This document shows positions 45,935 through 58,680 of a stretch of DNA of 64,000 nt, one piece after another. The DNA is from Lumnitzera littorea (lineage: Eukaryota > Streptophyta > Magnoliopsida > Myrtales > Combretaceae): assembly GCA_024138015.1 (NCBI GenBank), contig JAMXBB010000004.1, positions 79,236,983 to 79,300,982 on the forward strand. The letters run 5' to 3'. Under the pieces are notes generated by a model. The model saw nothing but the letters and a program-made list of their open reading frames with translations, had not been told where the DNA came from and ran no database searches. Numbering within the stretch: position 1 is the first letter of the stretch; each line of letters begins with the position of its first letter. The translations under genes were made by a program, and so were the position numbers.

Positions 45935-47350
45935 CTATTGTTGTTCAATATGGAGCAAAGGAAATCTTATGTGATTCTTTTTGCTCAAAGCATCCACAAT
46001 GACATTTACCTATCTAGGACAATAATTGATTCTAAGATTGTAATCCTCAATCACTATAAGCCATCTTCTTTGTCTCATGTTCAACTCTTTTTAGGTGAAA
46101 AGTTATTTAAGGCTTTTATGGTTAGTGTAAATCTCACTCCTTTAGCCATACAAGTAGTACCTCTAAATCTTGACAGCAAAAATCACTACAGCTAGATCCA
46201 GATCATGTGTAAGGTAATTTTGCTCATGTGGCCTTAATTGTCGCTAAGCATAGGCTATGAATTTTTCACTTTACAATAGCACATAACCCAAACCATTCCT
46301 TGAGGCATCATTATATACTGTGAAAGCTCATTAGAATTAAGTAAGATAAGAATCAGTATAGATACCAATCTGTGCTTTAACTCCTGAAAGCCCTGCTCCC
46401 TCTTGTTGATCCATATGTACTTCACATTATTTTGAGTCAATTGGGAGAGCAATCGAGCTAAAGTGGAGAAGTCCTTGACAAATTTCCTATAGTACCTAGC
46501 TAATCCTAGGAAATTATGCACTTCAGTGACTATCTCTGACCTTTTCCATTCAACTATGGCATTTACCTTCTTGAGGTCAATTGTTATTCCATCTCCTAAT
46601 ATTATGTGTCCAAGAAAAGAGATCTCCTTTAGCCAAAAATGGCACTTAGATAGCTTGGTGTATAGCTTGTGTTCTCTTAGAATTTGCAACACCATTCTCA
46701 AATATTACTCATGTTGGTCAGGAGAGGAAGAATACATTAGGATGTTATCGATGAAGATGATCAAACATTTATCTACTAATGCCTAAAACACATGATTCAT
46801 TAAGTCTAAGAAGGAAACTAGAGCATTAGTCAAGTCGAAGGGCATCACTAGAAACTCATAATGCCCTTACCTCATCCTGAATGCAGTCTTGGAAACATCA
46901 TTCGGCTTGATCCTTAACTGATGGTATCTAAACCTCAAACTAATTCGAGAAAAGACTTTAGCATCCTTTAACTAGTCAAACAAGTCATTTATCCACAATA
47001 AGGGATACTTATTCTTGATAGTTACATTGTTCAAATCTCGGTAATCTATGTACAGTCTCATAGATCCATCTTTCTTCTTTACAAACAACACAGGTGCTCC
47101 TTAAGGTGATGCATTAGGTCAAATGAATCCTTGGTTAAGTAACTCTTGTAAATGCTTTTTCAACTCTTTCAATTCTACCGAAGCCATCCTATTAGGGGCT
47201 TTAGATAGGCTCAGTGCCTGGTAGCAAATCAATGACGAGGTCAACCTCTTTCTTTGGTGGCAATCTTGGAAGTTCATTAGGAAAAACATTAGGGAACTCA
47301 TTAACTACTTAAATTTATTCCAATTGGGGTTTCTCTTTGTTGGCCTTAGT
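45935..47350 (-). pseudogene. pol: Chromovirus reverse transcriptase and RNase H (broken)
   Basis: On the - strand the RT begins near 47,301 (ELKELKKHLQELLNQGFI, after RMASVE). It then reads SMRLYIDYRDLN, YPLLWINDLFD, SRISLRFRYHQLRI, HYEFLVMPFDLTNA and the catalytic box IFIDNI at 46,744-46,755, where the second Asp of the usual FIDD is Asn (GAT to AAT), so it would be inactive. The thumb and connection are open at 46,701-46,255 (KCHFWLKEISFLGHIILGDG, VHNFLGLARYYRKFVKDFS). RNase H follows at about 46,250-45,940 with DLAVVIFAVKI and INYCPR, interrupted by stops. Confidence 0.85.
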
Positions 47351-47530
47351 TATGTTTAAATTGATTTACACCCAAGCTTAGAATCCTTCATCTAAGATTA
47401 TCTCAAGTAAGCATATCTCACCCAACTTACTAATCACCAATCGTCCTTTAAAAGTAGCCTTTGTCCCATTTAGAGTTTCAAATTCTACTTCCTTACTTTG
47501 GTAATCTACCTTAGCTAATACTACTAGAAT

Positions 47531-47773
47531 CTAACTCATACTTAAGATGACTTCATACTTGTTCATCTTAAGCACTATCATGTCAGTGTAAGCTCCACCA
47601 TCTTGAATTTTCAACGGGCAATTCTTTACCAACTCTCGAGTTACCACTATACTTCTAGTAGGGGTCTTAATCTTGAAGCACGATGCTGTAGTTGTAACAT
47701 ATAGTCCTGCTTGCTTAGCAACTTTAGGTGTAATAAAGGAGTGGGTCGCTCTTATATCAAATAAGGCATACAT
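47531..47773 (-). pseudogene. Chromovirus aspartic protease
   Basis: The 80-codon open stretch on the - strand begins MYALFDIRATHSFITPKVAK. The group normally has DSGATHSFIS here, so the Ser-Gly after the catalytic Asp is Ile-Arg and the enzyme would be dead. Following text includes VVTRELVKNCPLKIQDGGAY, the usual flap and C-terminal wording. The intervening 47,350-47,530 continues toward RT with several stops. Confidence 0.78.
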
Positions 47774-47989
47774 GGCTAAATTAGAGACATGGATATTCCC
47801 TGAACCATCATAGCTTTCATTATTTCAATTTGTTAATTATAAAGCATCTTTTAATTCCCCTAAATTCTTTTTTTGCTACTTCCCACATTTTCTTACACTT
47901 CATGTCCACTAATTCTCTTGATAAAAGGAAATATGAGTTAAGTTACATATCTACAACAAGTCCAGCATTTGTAAAGTCTTCCTCCTCGA

Positions 47990-49230
47990 AGGCAAAGGCA
48001 TCCTCTCTGAGTCCATCATCTACATAATCTTACTCAACCTTTAAGTCATAAACTTTAGCATGTGTAGGTGCTTCTAGTTTAGCTTGCATAGGGCGAGCTA
48101 ACTAGGTAGCTGCATAAGGCGAGCTAACTAGGTAGCTGGTGCAGCTCTCTTCTGTAGGCAATTTTGAGCAATATGTCCTGTTGGCTTACATATGAAGCAA
48201 GTTATGGTGGCTTTCTTATGACACTTAACTATGCAATGAATGCTATCCTCACATAAGAAACACTTGTACTACAATTGGGGGCACTCTCTAAGGTAATGTC
48301 CCCCTTTGCACTTCCAACATGTGACTGTACCGGTCCTTGATCCAGAACTTATCATATTTGGCCTTAACTGATGGCCATGACTCATCATAATCCTCTTTCC
48401 TTTCTTAGGAAAACTAGGTCCTTCAAATGGTCTCTTCATAAAAATGTTCACCTTAGGCCTGTCCATCCTATCTTCAAAACTCTTAGCACCATCAACAATC
48501 TAAGCCATCTCAATTGTCACTTGAAAGTCCTATGGTCGAAACTTACATACATGGCGTTTGGTGTTAGAATCCATTCCTTTAACAAAAACCTATATCCTTA
48601 ACCTGTCATTGACCTGGATATCCTCATCAGTAAACTATAGCAACCTATTAAACTTAACCTTATACTGATATATGGTATGGTTTCCCCTCTATATAGAGAA
48701 GAAAGCATCATTATACTATAACTTTAGAGACTTAGGAAAATAATTAGAAATGAACTCTCTTTTGAAAACCTCCTAAGTGATCGGTTCTCTTACTATCCTT
48801 CTCTTTGACTCCCACCATGTCCTAGCAAGGAATCTCAGCATAGAAATATCATAAGTGACTCTTAAGTGATAAGGAATCGCAAATGCTTTAAAAGTCTACT
48901 GAATCTACATAAGCCAATCCTTTGCCTCCTCCATGTAACTCAATACCCCATCAAAGTACCTAGGATACTTTATAAACTCCAGCATCAAGGATCTTTGAGG
49001 CTTATGATCTTAGGGTGCTACAACAGCTAAATATACCAACCCAACTAAAGGCGGTGAGGGTGAGGGTACTTCCTCCACTAGTATAGGGGATGCAATGGGA
49101 GTTGGCAGGGTCCTATCCTTCTCATGAAAGGCTCTTAGCATCTCTTATATTACAGCCAGCACTTCATCTGCATGATCTCTCGAGAGATTTTGCTCTGGTG
49201 AATCAATAGGAAGATCTCACCTCACTAGGG
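47990..49230 (-). pseudogene. gag: Chromovirus gag with zinc knuckle (broken)
   Basis: On the - strand, PEQNLSRDHADEVLAVI near 49,195 leads into the capsid core. Readable pieces are LEFIKYPRYFDGVLSYMEEA, FLARTWWESKRRIVREPIT, FKREFISNYFPKSLK and a VNDRLRI...VFVKGMDS region. The stretch 48,466-48,269 gives a basic nucleocapsid with a CCHC knuckle (CWKCKGGHYLREC). A second, CFICKPTGHIAQNC, lies near 48,190, and a damaged one sits between them. The Trp-Trp pair of the capsid is preserved here. No credible ATG was found, so the start is approximate. Confidence 0.8.
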
Positions 49231-50599
49231 GCCTGCCCTATCCTGGACTATTCTTAAATTCAACACAATTCAGAAAATTTTCAAGTACAAAAAATTTTTC
49301 AATCTCAAATTCACATTATAACACAAGAAAAATACATCACAACTTGAATAGAATAAACATTCCATTCCATTAATTCCATCAATAATGTGGTTGCACCAAG
49401 CGATGGCCACTTATAAAGAGTGAGTCTCCACTAGTACTATGTCTAAACATAATCCTAATATTACATGAAGACTATAACATCGTAATATAGTTTAGAGCAC
49501 AAAATCAAGACAAGTACATCCTAAAATTTAGTGACCTCATACAATAGCATAGCGGCATCTACTACGTTTATAGGTGAGTGGTTGAACCAGCCTTAACCTC
49601 TACAAACTCAATATAGGCATTTGTGTATGTAGAATTTGACTCATTTGAATCATCAAAGCTATCTCCATTAAAATCTACACTAGAGTAAGATAACTCAAGC
49701 TAGTCCTCTTCTTCAAGGTCCTGTACTACAAGTGTTGTAGACTCGAGAATAGGCTTGCTAATCTCTATTCGGTCTCTTCTATCCATAAGCTTTATAGGAT
49801 GGTCGAGAACATCGCCTGGTTCTATTGAGGGTACATCCTTCAATCGAACTTCCTCTTAAGGTAAATTCTACTCAACCTCGTCCATTCCCCTCATGTTTGA
49901 AGCAGGGGCCTCCACTATTAGCTCCTCTAATATCTTAATTTCATCATCTAATAGTACTAGTATACCGTACTTCAACTCTATCTCCTCCCACATAACGTCT
50001 ATAGCCTATTGGATATCGATCTCGAGCAAAGCTGGTTGGTTACCCCTATGGTCCCTAGCAAATATAACTCTTTATTTGACTTATCTCCACTCACTGAAAG
50101 CTAGGACTAAGGGTCGACAAGAATTGTTGACCAAGAATGCTACCTCTGAGGGTAGTTTAGTGAGTCCATCAACCCAAGACTCGTGGTCTAAAACGTGAAT
50201 AAGCTTGGTGTCCATATAAATTGATACATCCAAATCCATAAGTAACTCCTGGCATTAGAATTTCCAATGATCTGTAAGTTTGCCCTTCCACCAAGACAAT
50301 GCAGTGCTCATACTTTAGGGCCCTCCCACAAGAGCAAGATCCTTATAAAGTAAGCAAAGATAGCATTAATAGTCTAGAAGTGTCTCACTATCATCCATTT
50401 GGAACTTGAGCCATCTCTCCATGAAGGTTAGTAAGCCCCCCTAAAACTACAAGGGTTTTCTTACTGTTAAGAATTTTTGACTCTTTTAAGTTAAAGATGT
50501 TTATATATACAATATCTTAACCTAATTCTACACCTTTTAGCTCACCTAGTAGGTTCTTTTTAGACGTCTAATGTCAAATTTTATCTTATTTAACCTAAG
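49231..50599 (-). other. Leader between primer site and gag of the chromovirus
   Basis: About 1.4 kb. The - strand shows short readable stretches (for example MERWLKFQMDDSETLLDY from about 50,437) but no recognised domain. The + strand ORF at 49,893-50,198 is Ser-rich and probably a shadow. Either a long leader or an unrecognised 5' coding part. Confidence 0.4.
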
Positions 50600-50612
50600 C
50601 ACTCTGATACTA
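50600..50612 (-). other. Chromovirus primer-binding site
   Basis: On the - strand GTAGTATCAGAGTGC corresponds to TGGTATCAGAGC, the initiator-Met tRNA site, with one G-to-A and one C-to-T change. It lies just inside the LTR end (GGTTGTAATAG at about 50,622-50,632). Confidence 0.7.
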
Positions 50613-50621
50613 CTTAAATAC

Positions 50622-53600
50622 TATTACAACCTAAAGGGAGGTCGAGTAGTAGCAGTACCGCCATGTAATATAGGAAGATCCAAGATTAAGCACCATCCTC
50701 AGTTAAGAGCCTTCATCGTACTATACAAGGCATTTCATAACTTTAACTTCCTCTTAATAACTAGCATTAAGTAATATTCGAGCATATAATATAAAAATAG
50801 ATTATCCATTTAAAATTAATACAAGCATAAATAAGGAGAAATATAAGGTTTTCCCCTAATAAAAGTCATACAGTATTGGAATAAGTCATTACTAGTAGTC
50901 CAAGCTACTTAATAAATTAAGGATACTTAATGAATAAAAATAGAGGGTTCAAATATAAGTAAAATGTTCACTCGAGCTCTCATCTTCTTCACATTGATTA
51001 ACCCTATGCTAGTGCAACTAACCTTGGGCATCTCATAGCATGGCTCCAGCCAAAGATCTTGCTGTAATAATAAACCATAGGGGGCTAAGCTCAATTGCTT
51101 AGTGACTAATCTTCTTACCTTACTAATAAACATTATCAAATAAGTTATTAATCAAGTGTATGAATGCATCAAAAAGCATATGCACGGCTACTATTGCTTA
51201 GGTTGGGAAGTATTTTGGCATGTTAGGACCTAGGTATCCACATCTAATATGAAGTCTCTCAAATAATATCATCACCCTTAACATTAGATATGGCACGGCC
51301 TTAAGCAAAAGGTGGCACTCCTTGGAGTCGAGTAGTTCCCGAAGGTTGAGGCATGAACATGTCATACGAAATATGTTGTATGATAACAATCTTAATACAC
51401 AATATTAAACATGGATCCAAATAAACATGATCTCTCATTCTACTACATGGTGCTGACGCCCTTAGATTCATGTTATAAGATGCAATGCATGTCTGGTTCA
51501 GTTAAAGGTCGAATATTTATTAGCTTAGATTCATGGGTGGCTAAACAATTACATTCAGACACTCCAATATCCTAAATTCTAATGCAACAAGCATAGATAT
51601 TAGAAATATCTTAGGATGTTTTGTAAGAAAAATCAACCATAGCAAACACATACAATGTCCCATATAACCTAACATGTAGCAAGTTCAATTATCCGATACA
51701 ATTAGGTAATTCACTAGCTACAAGTAGAAAGTAAAGTAAAGTAAGGGGTGGTATACTCACTTAGCCATGACACTTAGCAATCCTAGCAGTCCTTGACTAC
51801 ATCCAACTTAGTATCTTCATCACCTAAAGAATGCATTTAAAGTCCATGAGTATTCTATTTGCATTAACTACCTAGGCTTTTTGCTCACTAACCTTATTTT
51901 AGTTGTTCTCGCAATTTGGACATAGTTTCTTCATTTTAACTCCATTTTTTGTGATCTTATAATAATTTTCATCGTTTTCAAATGATTTTTCATTTGGTGA
52001 TGTTATTTTTAGGAACTTAGGTCGACAAGTTCTCTATTTGGGCATTATAAGGTTGTAAGCCTAAATAGTAAGTTAGGTCACTTTAAAGTTTGAGCCTAGT
52101 TTTAAGCCTTAAGCTTGGTTTTTAATCTTAGGCCTTATACTTAACAATTTAGGCTTCCTTTTAAGTATTTTAATTGGGCTTTGTCTTCCATCCAACACTT
52201 TAAATTTTTAATGTAGGCTATGGTGATACTCTTATGGGCTTAAATGGGTCCTTTTTTTTTTTCTTCCTAATTTTAAGGCTCTAAATCAATAAGGGGCCTA
52301 TGGTAGGTGTATTAGATGAGCCTTTAAGCTTAGTGGACCTATTAGTTAACTTATTCTAAGCATTTCAATCTAAGGTTTAGATCTGGTCACTTATCTACAT
52401 GAGCTTTAATGTTAGTTCTTTTGGACTTTTTGAGCCTAAATTGTATTTTTGGGCTTTAGACCAAAGCCTACTTATCTTTTTTGGGGTTAAGCCCAACATT
52501 AGCCCTAAGTTTAGCCCATTTTATTGATTTTATAGATCAGGTCATTAAAGTTAAAGTGGTCATTAATACTATTTTTAAGCCTCTAATCATTATCTAGGCT
52601 AGTTTAGGGCATTAGCTAAACTTTAGCCTACTTAACTTGGTTACTTAAGTCCTAAATCATACTTAACACTAAATAATCATGCTGTTAAGATAGTAAACCA
52701 AATTTTACAAACATGAAGTATTCATGGAAGTGACATCCATCCTGTGTTCATAGGGCCATTTCTTCCACTTTTATGTGACACTTGTTTTTCAAGGTGATTT
52801 CACTTAAGTAAAGTGTGTTTTTACCCATCTATAATTATAATCATAACATAATAATGTGTAGACAAGTGGTGTAGAGATGTGTGAGTGGTAACATGCATAA
52901 GAAAATGGGGTTTCATCACACTAAATGATTTTGTCCTAAAAATAACACTACATTACCCTACTTACTAGTGTTATAACTCTTACCAACGTATATTTTTATT
53001 TTATTAACCCTTATTCTTCATGAAACAACCTAAAACATTTAGAACATTGTTGTAAAGTAAAGTTTATCCATGAAAATGTAAGTTCCTAACACTATCCTAC
53101 AAGAAAAACCAAAGGAAAACTAACCTGAATGCTTATCAAAGCAAGGAATGGAAGTAGCCTCTTTAAGGGCATTGTACCATGAGTGTAGGTATATGTATGG
53201 ACGTGAGTGTGTGTTGGTAGGTTAAAGGAGTGATGGCAGCAGTAGGGTAGCTAAAGGAGAAGGGAAATGGGAGTGTTTTGGTGTTTAGTTTTTAGAGTGT
53301 TTGTGAGTTTAGAAAATGAGAGAGAATAAGGGAAATGGAGGTGAGATGGCTGGCGACAAAGAGGAGAGGGAGGGGACCATTTCGAAGCTTTTTAGGTAAT
53401 GAAATACTTAACCTCAATGGGGACCATATACCCCTTTGCTTTATTACCAAATTTAGGAAGATTTTATCCCCTTAAGGTACAAGATGTATTAACTGTAATT
53501 AAGGGACTACCTTATAGTCTTTAACATTGTTTGACTTGTAGCTAATTAGGTTGTAATGGAGGTTGGTTAGGGATTAGGGTCTGTTTAGGGTGATCAATAG

Positions 53601-54088
53601 TAATTAAGCTCAATTAGCATAATTAGGTGCAATCAAGGCATGTTTAAGGTTTTATTAGATTTTTTTTATATTATACTTTAGTTAATTGAAGTTCTTACAC
53701 ATGTGCTTAGGGTTTATTTAGGGTTTGATATCCATTTATAGTAATTTGATTCGCGTATGAGTAGGGTCTAAGTTTAGTGATATCATTCACTTTTATTATT
53801 AGATTTAAACATACTATTAGTGTTTATTTATCATGTTAAGATATTTGATCATTTAATTAGGGCTTGACAAACTTTTTAGGATTTTGTCATCATTCTAAGG
53901 TTTTTCAAGTATAAGGGTTCTTAGGGTTCTTGCTTGTTTAGTTAAGGTTTTAGGGATATACTTCTTTTAGGGTTTTGGCCTAATGTTTAGGGTTCGGTTC
54001 TTTCACTTAGAGTTTTATTCTTAAGTCTGAGTGGTTATAGTGACCATTCGAAGACCTTTCCATCTGATTCCTCTTTTAGGTTACTACA
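50622..54088 (-). repeat. 5' LTR of the chromovirus, about 3.5 kb
   Basis: Inner end fixed by the primer site. The outer end is proposed at 54,088, where the - strand starts TGTAGTAACCTAAAAG. No matching 3' LTR lies in the window to test this, except the weakly similar 1-3,074. Non-coding; small ORFs at 50,571-50,774, 50,927-51,139 and 51,198-51,389 have no recognisable domain. An over-represented word family (gggctt, taggctt, agccta) marks 51,900-52,700. Confidence 0.5.
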
Positions 54089-54223
54089 ATCTTGTAGGGT
54101 TTACAAGATAACTATTGGTTGCTTAACGTATATGGTTTGATGCATGTATTTGACACTTGTTTGAATGTTGTACCAATATACCATAATTATAAGTGAATGG
54201 AATGCATTTTATGTTGTTGCTAT
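54089..54223. other. Short gap between chromovirus LTR and solo LTR
   Basis: No feature seen. It may belong to LTR-like DNA C2, which continues at 55,594. Confidence 0.4.
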
Positions 54224-55593
54224 TGTTAGTCTCATATAAGATATCAAGACTTAGGGGGGTGGGGGGGTGTATTTGTGAATTGATATCTTTAAACTTTTGA
54301 AAACTTTTAGATAAAAATAAGATTACCCTTCCTAATAACTTAATTTAGCACAATTAAACAATAGTTAAATAACACAAATTAATAGAGTAAGAAAGGAGAA
54401 TATCAGGTAGAGATTTTATAAAGCTTCAACCTTCTACCTACTGTTCTCTTCTAGCTCTATTGTTGGAGACCTGATTTACTTCACCGGTGCCATTCTACTT
54501 GATCCACTAAAACAAATCACAAACAAATCACAAGCATTTGTCATAATGACTTTACAACACTCTACTCTACCTATCTAGCCTCTCTACAATCTAGGCTAAT
54601 ACAGATCTACAAAGAACAAACTATCTTTTCTCTAAAATAAAGTATAGAGATTATAAGTGAGAACAAAAATACAAGTCTTAAACAATTTTGCACTTGAAAG
54701 AAATAACACTTGTTGTAGAACTTTGATTCAGTGCAGCTTTTTGAAGAACTTTTTGAAGTTTTTCAAAAGGTAAAAACTGATCAAGAATTTTTGTGCAATG
54801 ATACTTTTTCTTCAAAGTTATAGTTGACATTTTGAATCTTTCTTCCTTTTATATTAAGCTTTTCTAACGGTTAAAAATTTGAAGATTTTCTTCACTTCCA
54901 TAATTTTCCAACTGTTAGAATGCAAAGGATAATCATTGGATATTTTTGGGAGAAGATCTTGATATTTTGAATTTAAAAAACTATTCTCCTTGATTTGTTC
55001 AGATCAGATATACTTAAAATCGTAACCACCAGATAGATTTCTTAACAAAGAGATAATCCTTATCAGATATTTCTAGATAAAGTTCATTTTGAATTTCTAT
55101 AAAATCTAACTCAACTTTATCCTTAACCATATTTATATCTATCTTGATTTTAAAAAAAAAAAATTAACACGCTCAAAGATAATCCCCATGGATCTTAACT
55201 CTATCTTGAGTGAAATGGGATTGAATGTATTTTCCTAATACACTCAATTTAGTAGAGCTAGGCCTTAATTATATTGAATCTGATTTTAAGCTAATTTCAA
55301 CATCTTCCAAACTTACTTTCTAAACAACCTTCTAAAGAATATCAACCTTTAGTTTCTGAAGTTTCTGAATAAGCTTTTGAGGTGTTGTATTAATTTTTCT
55401 TATAAAAGCTTTTGTAATACTTTCTAAAAATTTTCTAGAATAGACTATTTGCAATCCATTCAAAGCTTCTAAATGTAACTTAATTTTGTAAAAATAAACT
55501 TTCTAAAAATCCTTCTGTAAGTCTGCAGTCTTAAAGATTCATTAGCTTTTAACCCATTTTGTTATCATTAAAATGTATAGGAGATATCTAACA
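54224..55593 (+). mobile_element. Solo LTR-like element, 1,370 bp, TGTTAG...CTAACA ends
   Basis: The ends TGTTAG (54,224) and CTAACA (55,593) are perfect 6-bp inverted repeats with TG/CA termini. Inside, GGGGGGTGGGGGGGTG near 54,253 and TTTTGTTATCATTAAAATG near the right end (about 55,557) recall a widespread plant LTR family with a G-run near the start and TTTGTTATCATCAAAA near the end. Flanks GCTAT and TCAAT agree in three of five bases, so a target duplication is only possible. No coding sequence is present. Family assignment is from memory of the sequence pattern. Confidence 0.55.
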
Positions 55594-56510
55594 TCAATGT
55601 ATATCTATTGTGGCTTTCTTTGAACTACTAGATAACTCAATTGAATTGGACCTAATTATATTAGGTTTAATTAATTGAAATAGATATGTATGACCACGAC
55701 ATTACATGTGTTTTTTCAACCATCACCTCACGTAGAGGTAATGAGGGCTCTTACAGTCATTATATCTACTATACTTTGAAAGCTCATGTTGTAAAGTTAT
55801 ACTAGTATGTTGCACTTGTGTAACAAGTGCCTTACTTTAGCCTATGGGCTTATTAAGTGCTTAGAGAGGCTAACCATATAGCTAAAGGCTATATTAAAAG
55901 ACCTCTACTATAAGGTGTGAGCATAGATTGTAAGGACTACCTCACCGCTAGCCTAGGGCTTCGGTTATTGTAAAAAATTGGAAATATGAAAATTTTTCTT
56001 TGATTTGAATTGCAAAATTTCATAAATAGTTAGAAGCCTAGGTATAGGATCCCAGTTGTGATTGGTGTCGATGAATCTTTAGCTCTAACTTTAGAAGGCA
56101 TAAATTTGAGTTATATGTAGCAGATCAACTATATACATTGTTTGGCACATTACTTTTTCATGCATTCATATGATTGTTAATAATACTTATTTGATTTATA
56201 TTTATTTGTGTAAGATTTAATATCATTAGAAAGTTTTACATTTATTAGGGTTTATTTACCTTATCTTACTTTTGATAGGGATATCAATTCTTTGAAGTCA
56301 TAATGGACTATAAATTATTGGGCGTCCTTACTTATTTACATATTAAGATAGTTATATATAATATAATTGACATGTGGATAGCAATAATTAAGCAAATTCT
56401 TGTAATGTCTAACTTATAAAGTAGTTTTCATACTATAGGTGTGTATGTGATATGGAAATTTTAGATAATTCTATTAGACCCCCTTATGGAGCATTACAAA
56501 TATGTAAACC
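55594..56510 (+). repeat. LTR-like DNA (copy C2)
   Basis: Same word order as 18,840-19,230 toward its end (TTATTTACCTTATCTTA, GATAGGGATATCAATTC, TGATATGGAAATTTTAGA, CCCTTATGGAGCATTACA). Similarity is moderate and judged by eye. No coding sequence. Confidence 0.35.
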
Positions 56511-58139
56511 CCTAATTGTGATGTGGAAATTGTCTTGTGTTGTTGATAAATTAGTTTTGAGTATTGAATTGGTGGACTATGCTAGTTTTACTAGTATGTA
56601 GCGTAACTATGGGAATAGATGGTTTCAATATCTTGATAATTAGATTGTGAACATATCTTTTGTTTTTAGTGTTGAGTCGATTGTTGATTTAGATTCATGG
56701 CTACTTATTTTAGCTGTTGATATTGAATTTATATTTAGAGTTGACTATGCAATGATTGAATGTTGTTAGTGGCATGTTAAGCTGTTGACTCGATTAGTTT
56801 ATAGATTGTCGACCCGATAAAATAATGGTACGACCCTCCAATCGACTTAGTAATGAGCGACTTATTAGGATTAATCTCTAACGTTTTGTTTGTTAGTAGC
56901 AGGTGAAAGGCAAAGGAAGGATAAAAACTAACTCTTTATTGGCACTGCCTAAGTATTTAGCTTAACAAAGAAATTAATGAGGCTAAAGGTTAGCTAAGTG
57001 TTTTGAGCTAAAGTTAAAGAGGAATAATATTAGGGCATTCCTAGCTATGTGAAAGCTAGGAAAGATTTCTTTAGTAAAGTGGCCAGGTAAATGATAATGG
57101 TGCAATAGTTACATTCACTCTCCTCTTGCATTGTATCACTGGATATGATCTTCGAGAATATAATTTATTTCAAAGTTTTTATCATTGTGTTGGTTTATAT
57201 ATCTCACTTTGTTCTATAAGTAATAGAGGGGTCAGTGTTTACTAACCTCAGGTTTAGGTACCTAAGAAAGAAGTTCTAAAAGGGACTCAAGTGGCATCTT
57301 AAGAGCATAAGCTAATTGTTTGAAAGTTATAGTGATTAGCTTGACATGTGGTTATGTAAATCATAGCATTATAGTTATATAATTAGACTAAGTGGAGAGT
57401 TTCCATGTTCATCTTTCTTGTAAATTATGTAATGTAATATAAGTGAACTTGGTAGCCTAATTAGAGTTTAAACTAGAATAGGTGAACAAAATCTAGCTAA
57501 GTAGTTTAGGTACTTTTAGCTTTATGTCATGTTAGAGTTTAGGAGAAACGTGTGATGATATTTTAAAATGGCAAATGGCATAAGAACCAACACTATAGTT
57601 TTAGAATTCAATATGTGTTTCGAATGATTATATGGGAGATTTTCTATTCATATGGGGAAATCTTGATTTCAAAGAATAGGTATATAGAGTAGAAATTTTG
57701 ATTATCCTTTTCCTTACTTCAATGATGGCATAATTACTCATTTTCTAGGTACCTTAATTGAAGAACACAGGGTTTGGAATAAGTAAAGAAAAAACCTGAA
57801 AAGGTAGGTTTGTACAGTCATCAATTAAAAGGTACAAGCATGAAATGATTAAGGACAAGGAAGTAAATTTGGTAAGTAAAATCTTTATTTAATATGAAAT
57901 TCAATAGCTTACTCTCGTGTAAAATAGATAAATTGCATAAAAATAATATATGGTAGGGTTGTTGTAGCTAGTCAATCACGTGTGATTAGTGTACTGATTG
58001 ACCTAGGTGACCTCTTAAGCTGATGACACTTGGAGGGATGTTGTTAGGAGGAGGTGTAGGTGGAAGAATAGGCAAACTTAGTATCCTAAATGTGTACATT
58101 CTTAATAAAACTACTTGTTTGAAATTCTTTACGGTGATT
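56511..58139. other. Gene-free retroelement-like DNA
   Basis: No ORF with a recognisable domain. A purine-rich word, GTGAAAGGCAAAGGAAGG (about 56,903), could be an old polypurine tract or leader, but no LTR start follows it. Confidence 0.4.
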
Positions 58140-58680
58140 TTAGCAGAGCTTTAGTGTTTGTCTCAAGCTTACAATTGTTCTAAATGAATTAAATGAGAAG
58201 AGAAGCCTCCTACTTATAGAGTTTAGAGGTTAATCTTATCCATCGAATGGCTTTAAGATGAATGGCTAAGATTGAGGTTTATTATTGAAACTTATCCTTT
58301 CCTTTAGCCTTCATGGGCTTGGATATGAGCTAAGTTTTATAATAACTAAAGGAAGCTCATTTTCTCTTTAAATAAGTATAAAGCACACTTAAGCCTTTTT
58401 AAGGCCCAATAAAGCAAAAGAAGCTTGAATGAGCTTAAAAGTTAATTTCTAAGTCTACTTTTAATGCACGAGCTAACCTAATAAGGAAAAAAGTAGAAAT
58501 TTTAGTTTGGCCATCAATGTTCTATGCTTACCAAGCTAAGTCTCCTTGAAATATCCTTAACTGGGCCTATCTTCTAGACTCTATCACTAACCTAAGATAT
58601 CGATCTATAGCATTAAATAGGGTTAAAAGCCCAATTATCAAAATGACCCTTTACATTTTACCCCCGAACCAAAAGCCCCT
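58140..58680 (-). repeat. Dispersed repeat F, copy 2 (inverted relative to copy 1)
   Basis: Reverse complement of about 10,930-11,515. Its - strand ends in CACTAAAGCTCTGCTAAAATC, matching CACCAAAGCTCTACTAAAATC at 11,440. TATA-like text (CTATAAGTAGGAGG on the - strand at about 58,220) again precedes CTTCTCTTCTCATTT. LTR-like, ends not defined. Confidence 0.45.

Larger units (their letters stand above)
45364..54088 (-). mobile_element. Truncated Del/Tekay-type chromovirus
   Basis: On the - strand: a long LTR (54,088-50,622), Met-tRNA primer site, leader, gag with zinc knuckles, protease, RT, RNase H and the first part of integrase, which stops where the Ogre 3' LTR begins. Wording of integrase (a segment ending TKSAHF) and protease (RATHSFI from SGATHSFI) fits the Del/Tekay group of chromoviruses. 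The integrase C-terminus, chromodomain and 3' LTR are not in the window. Confidence 0.78.
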
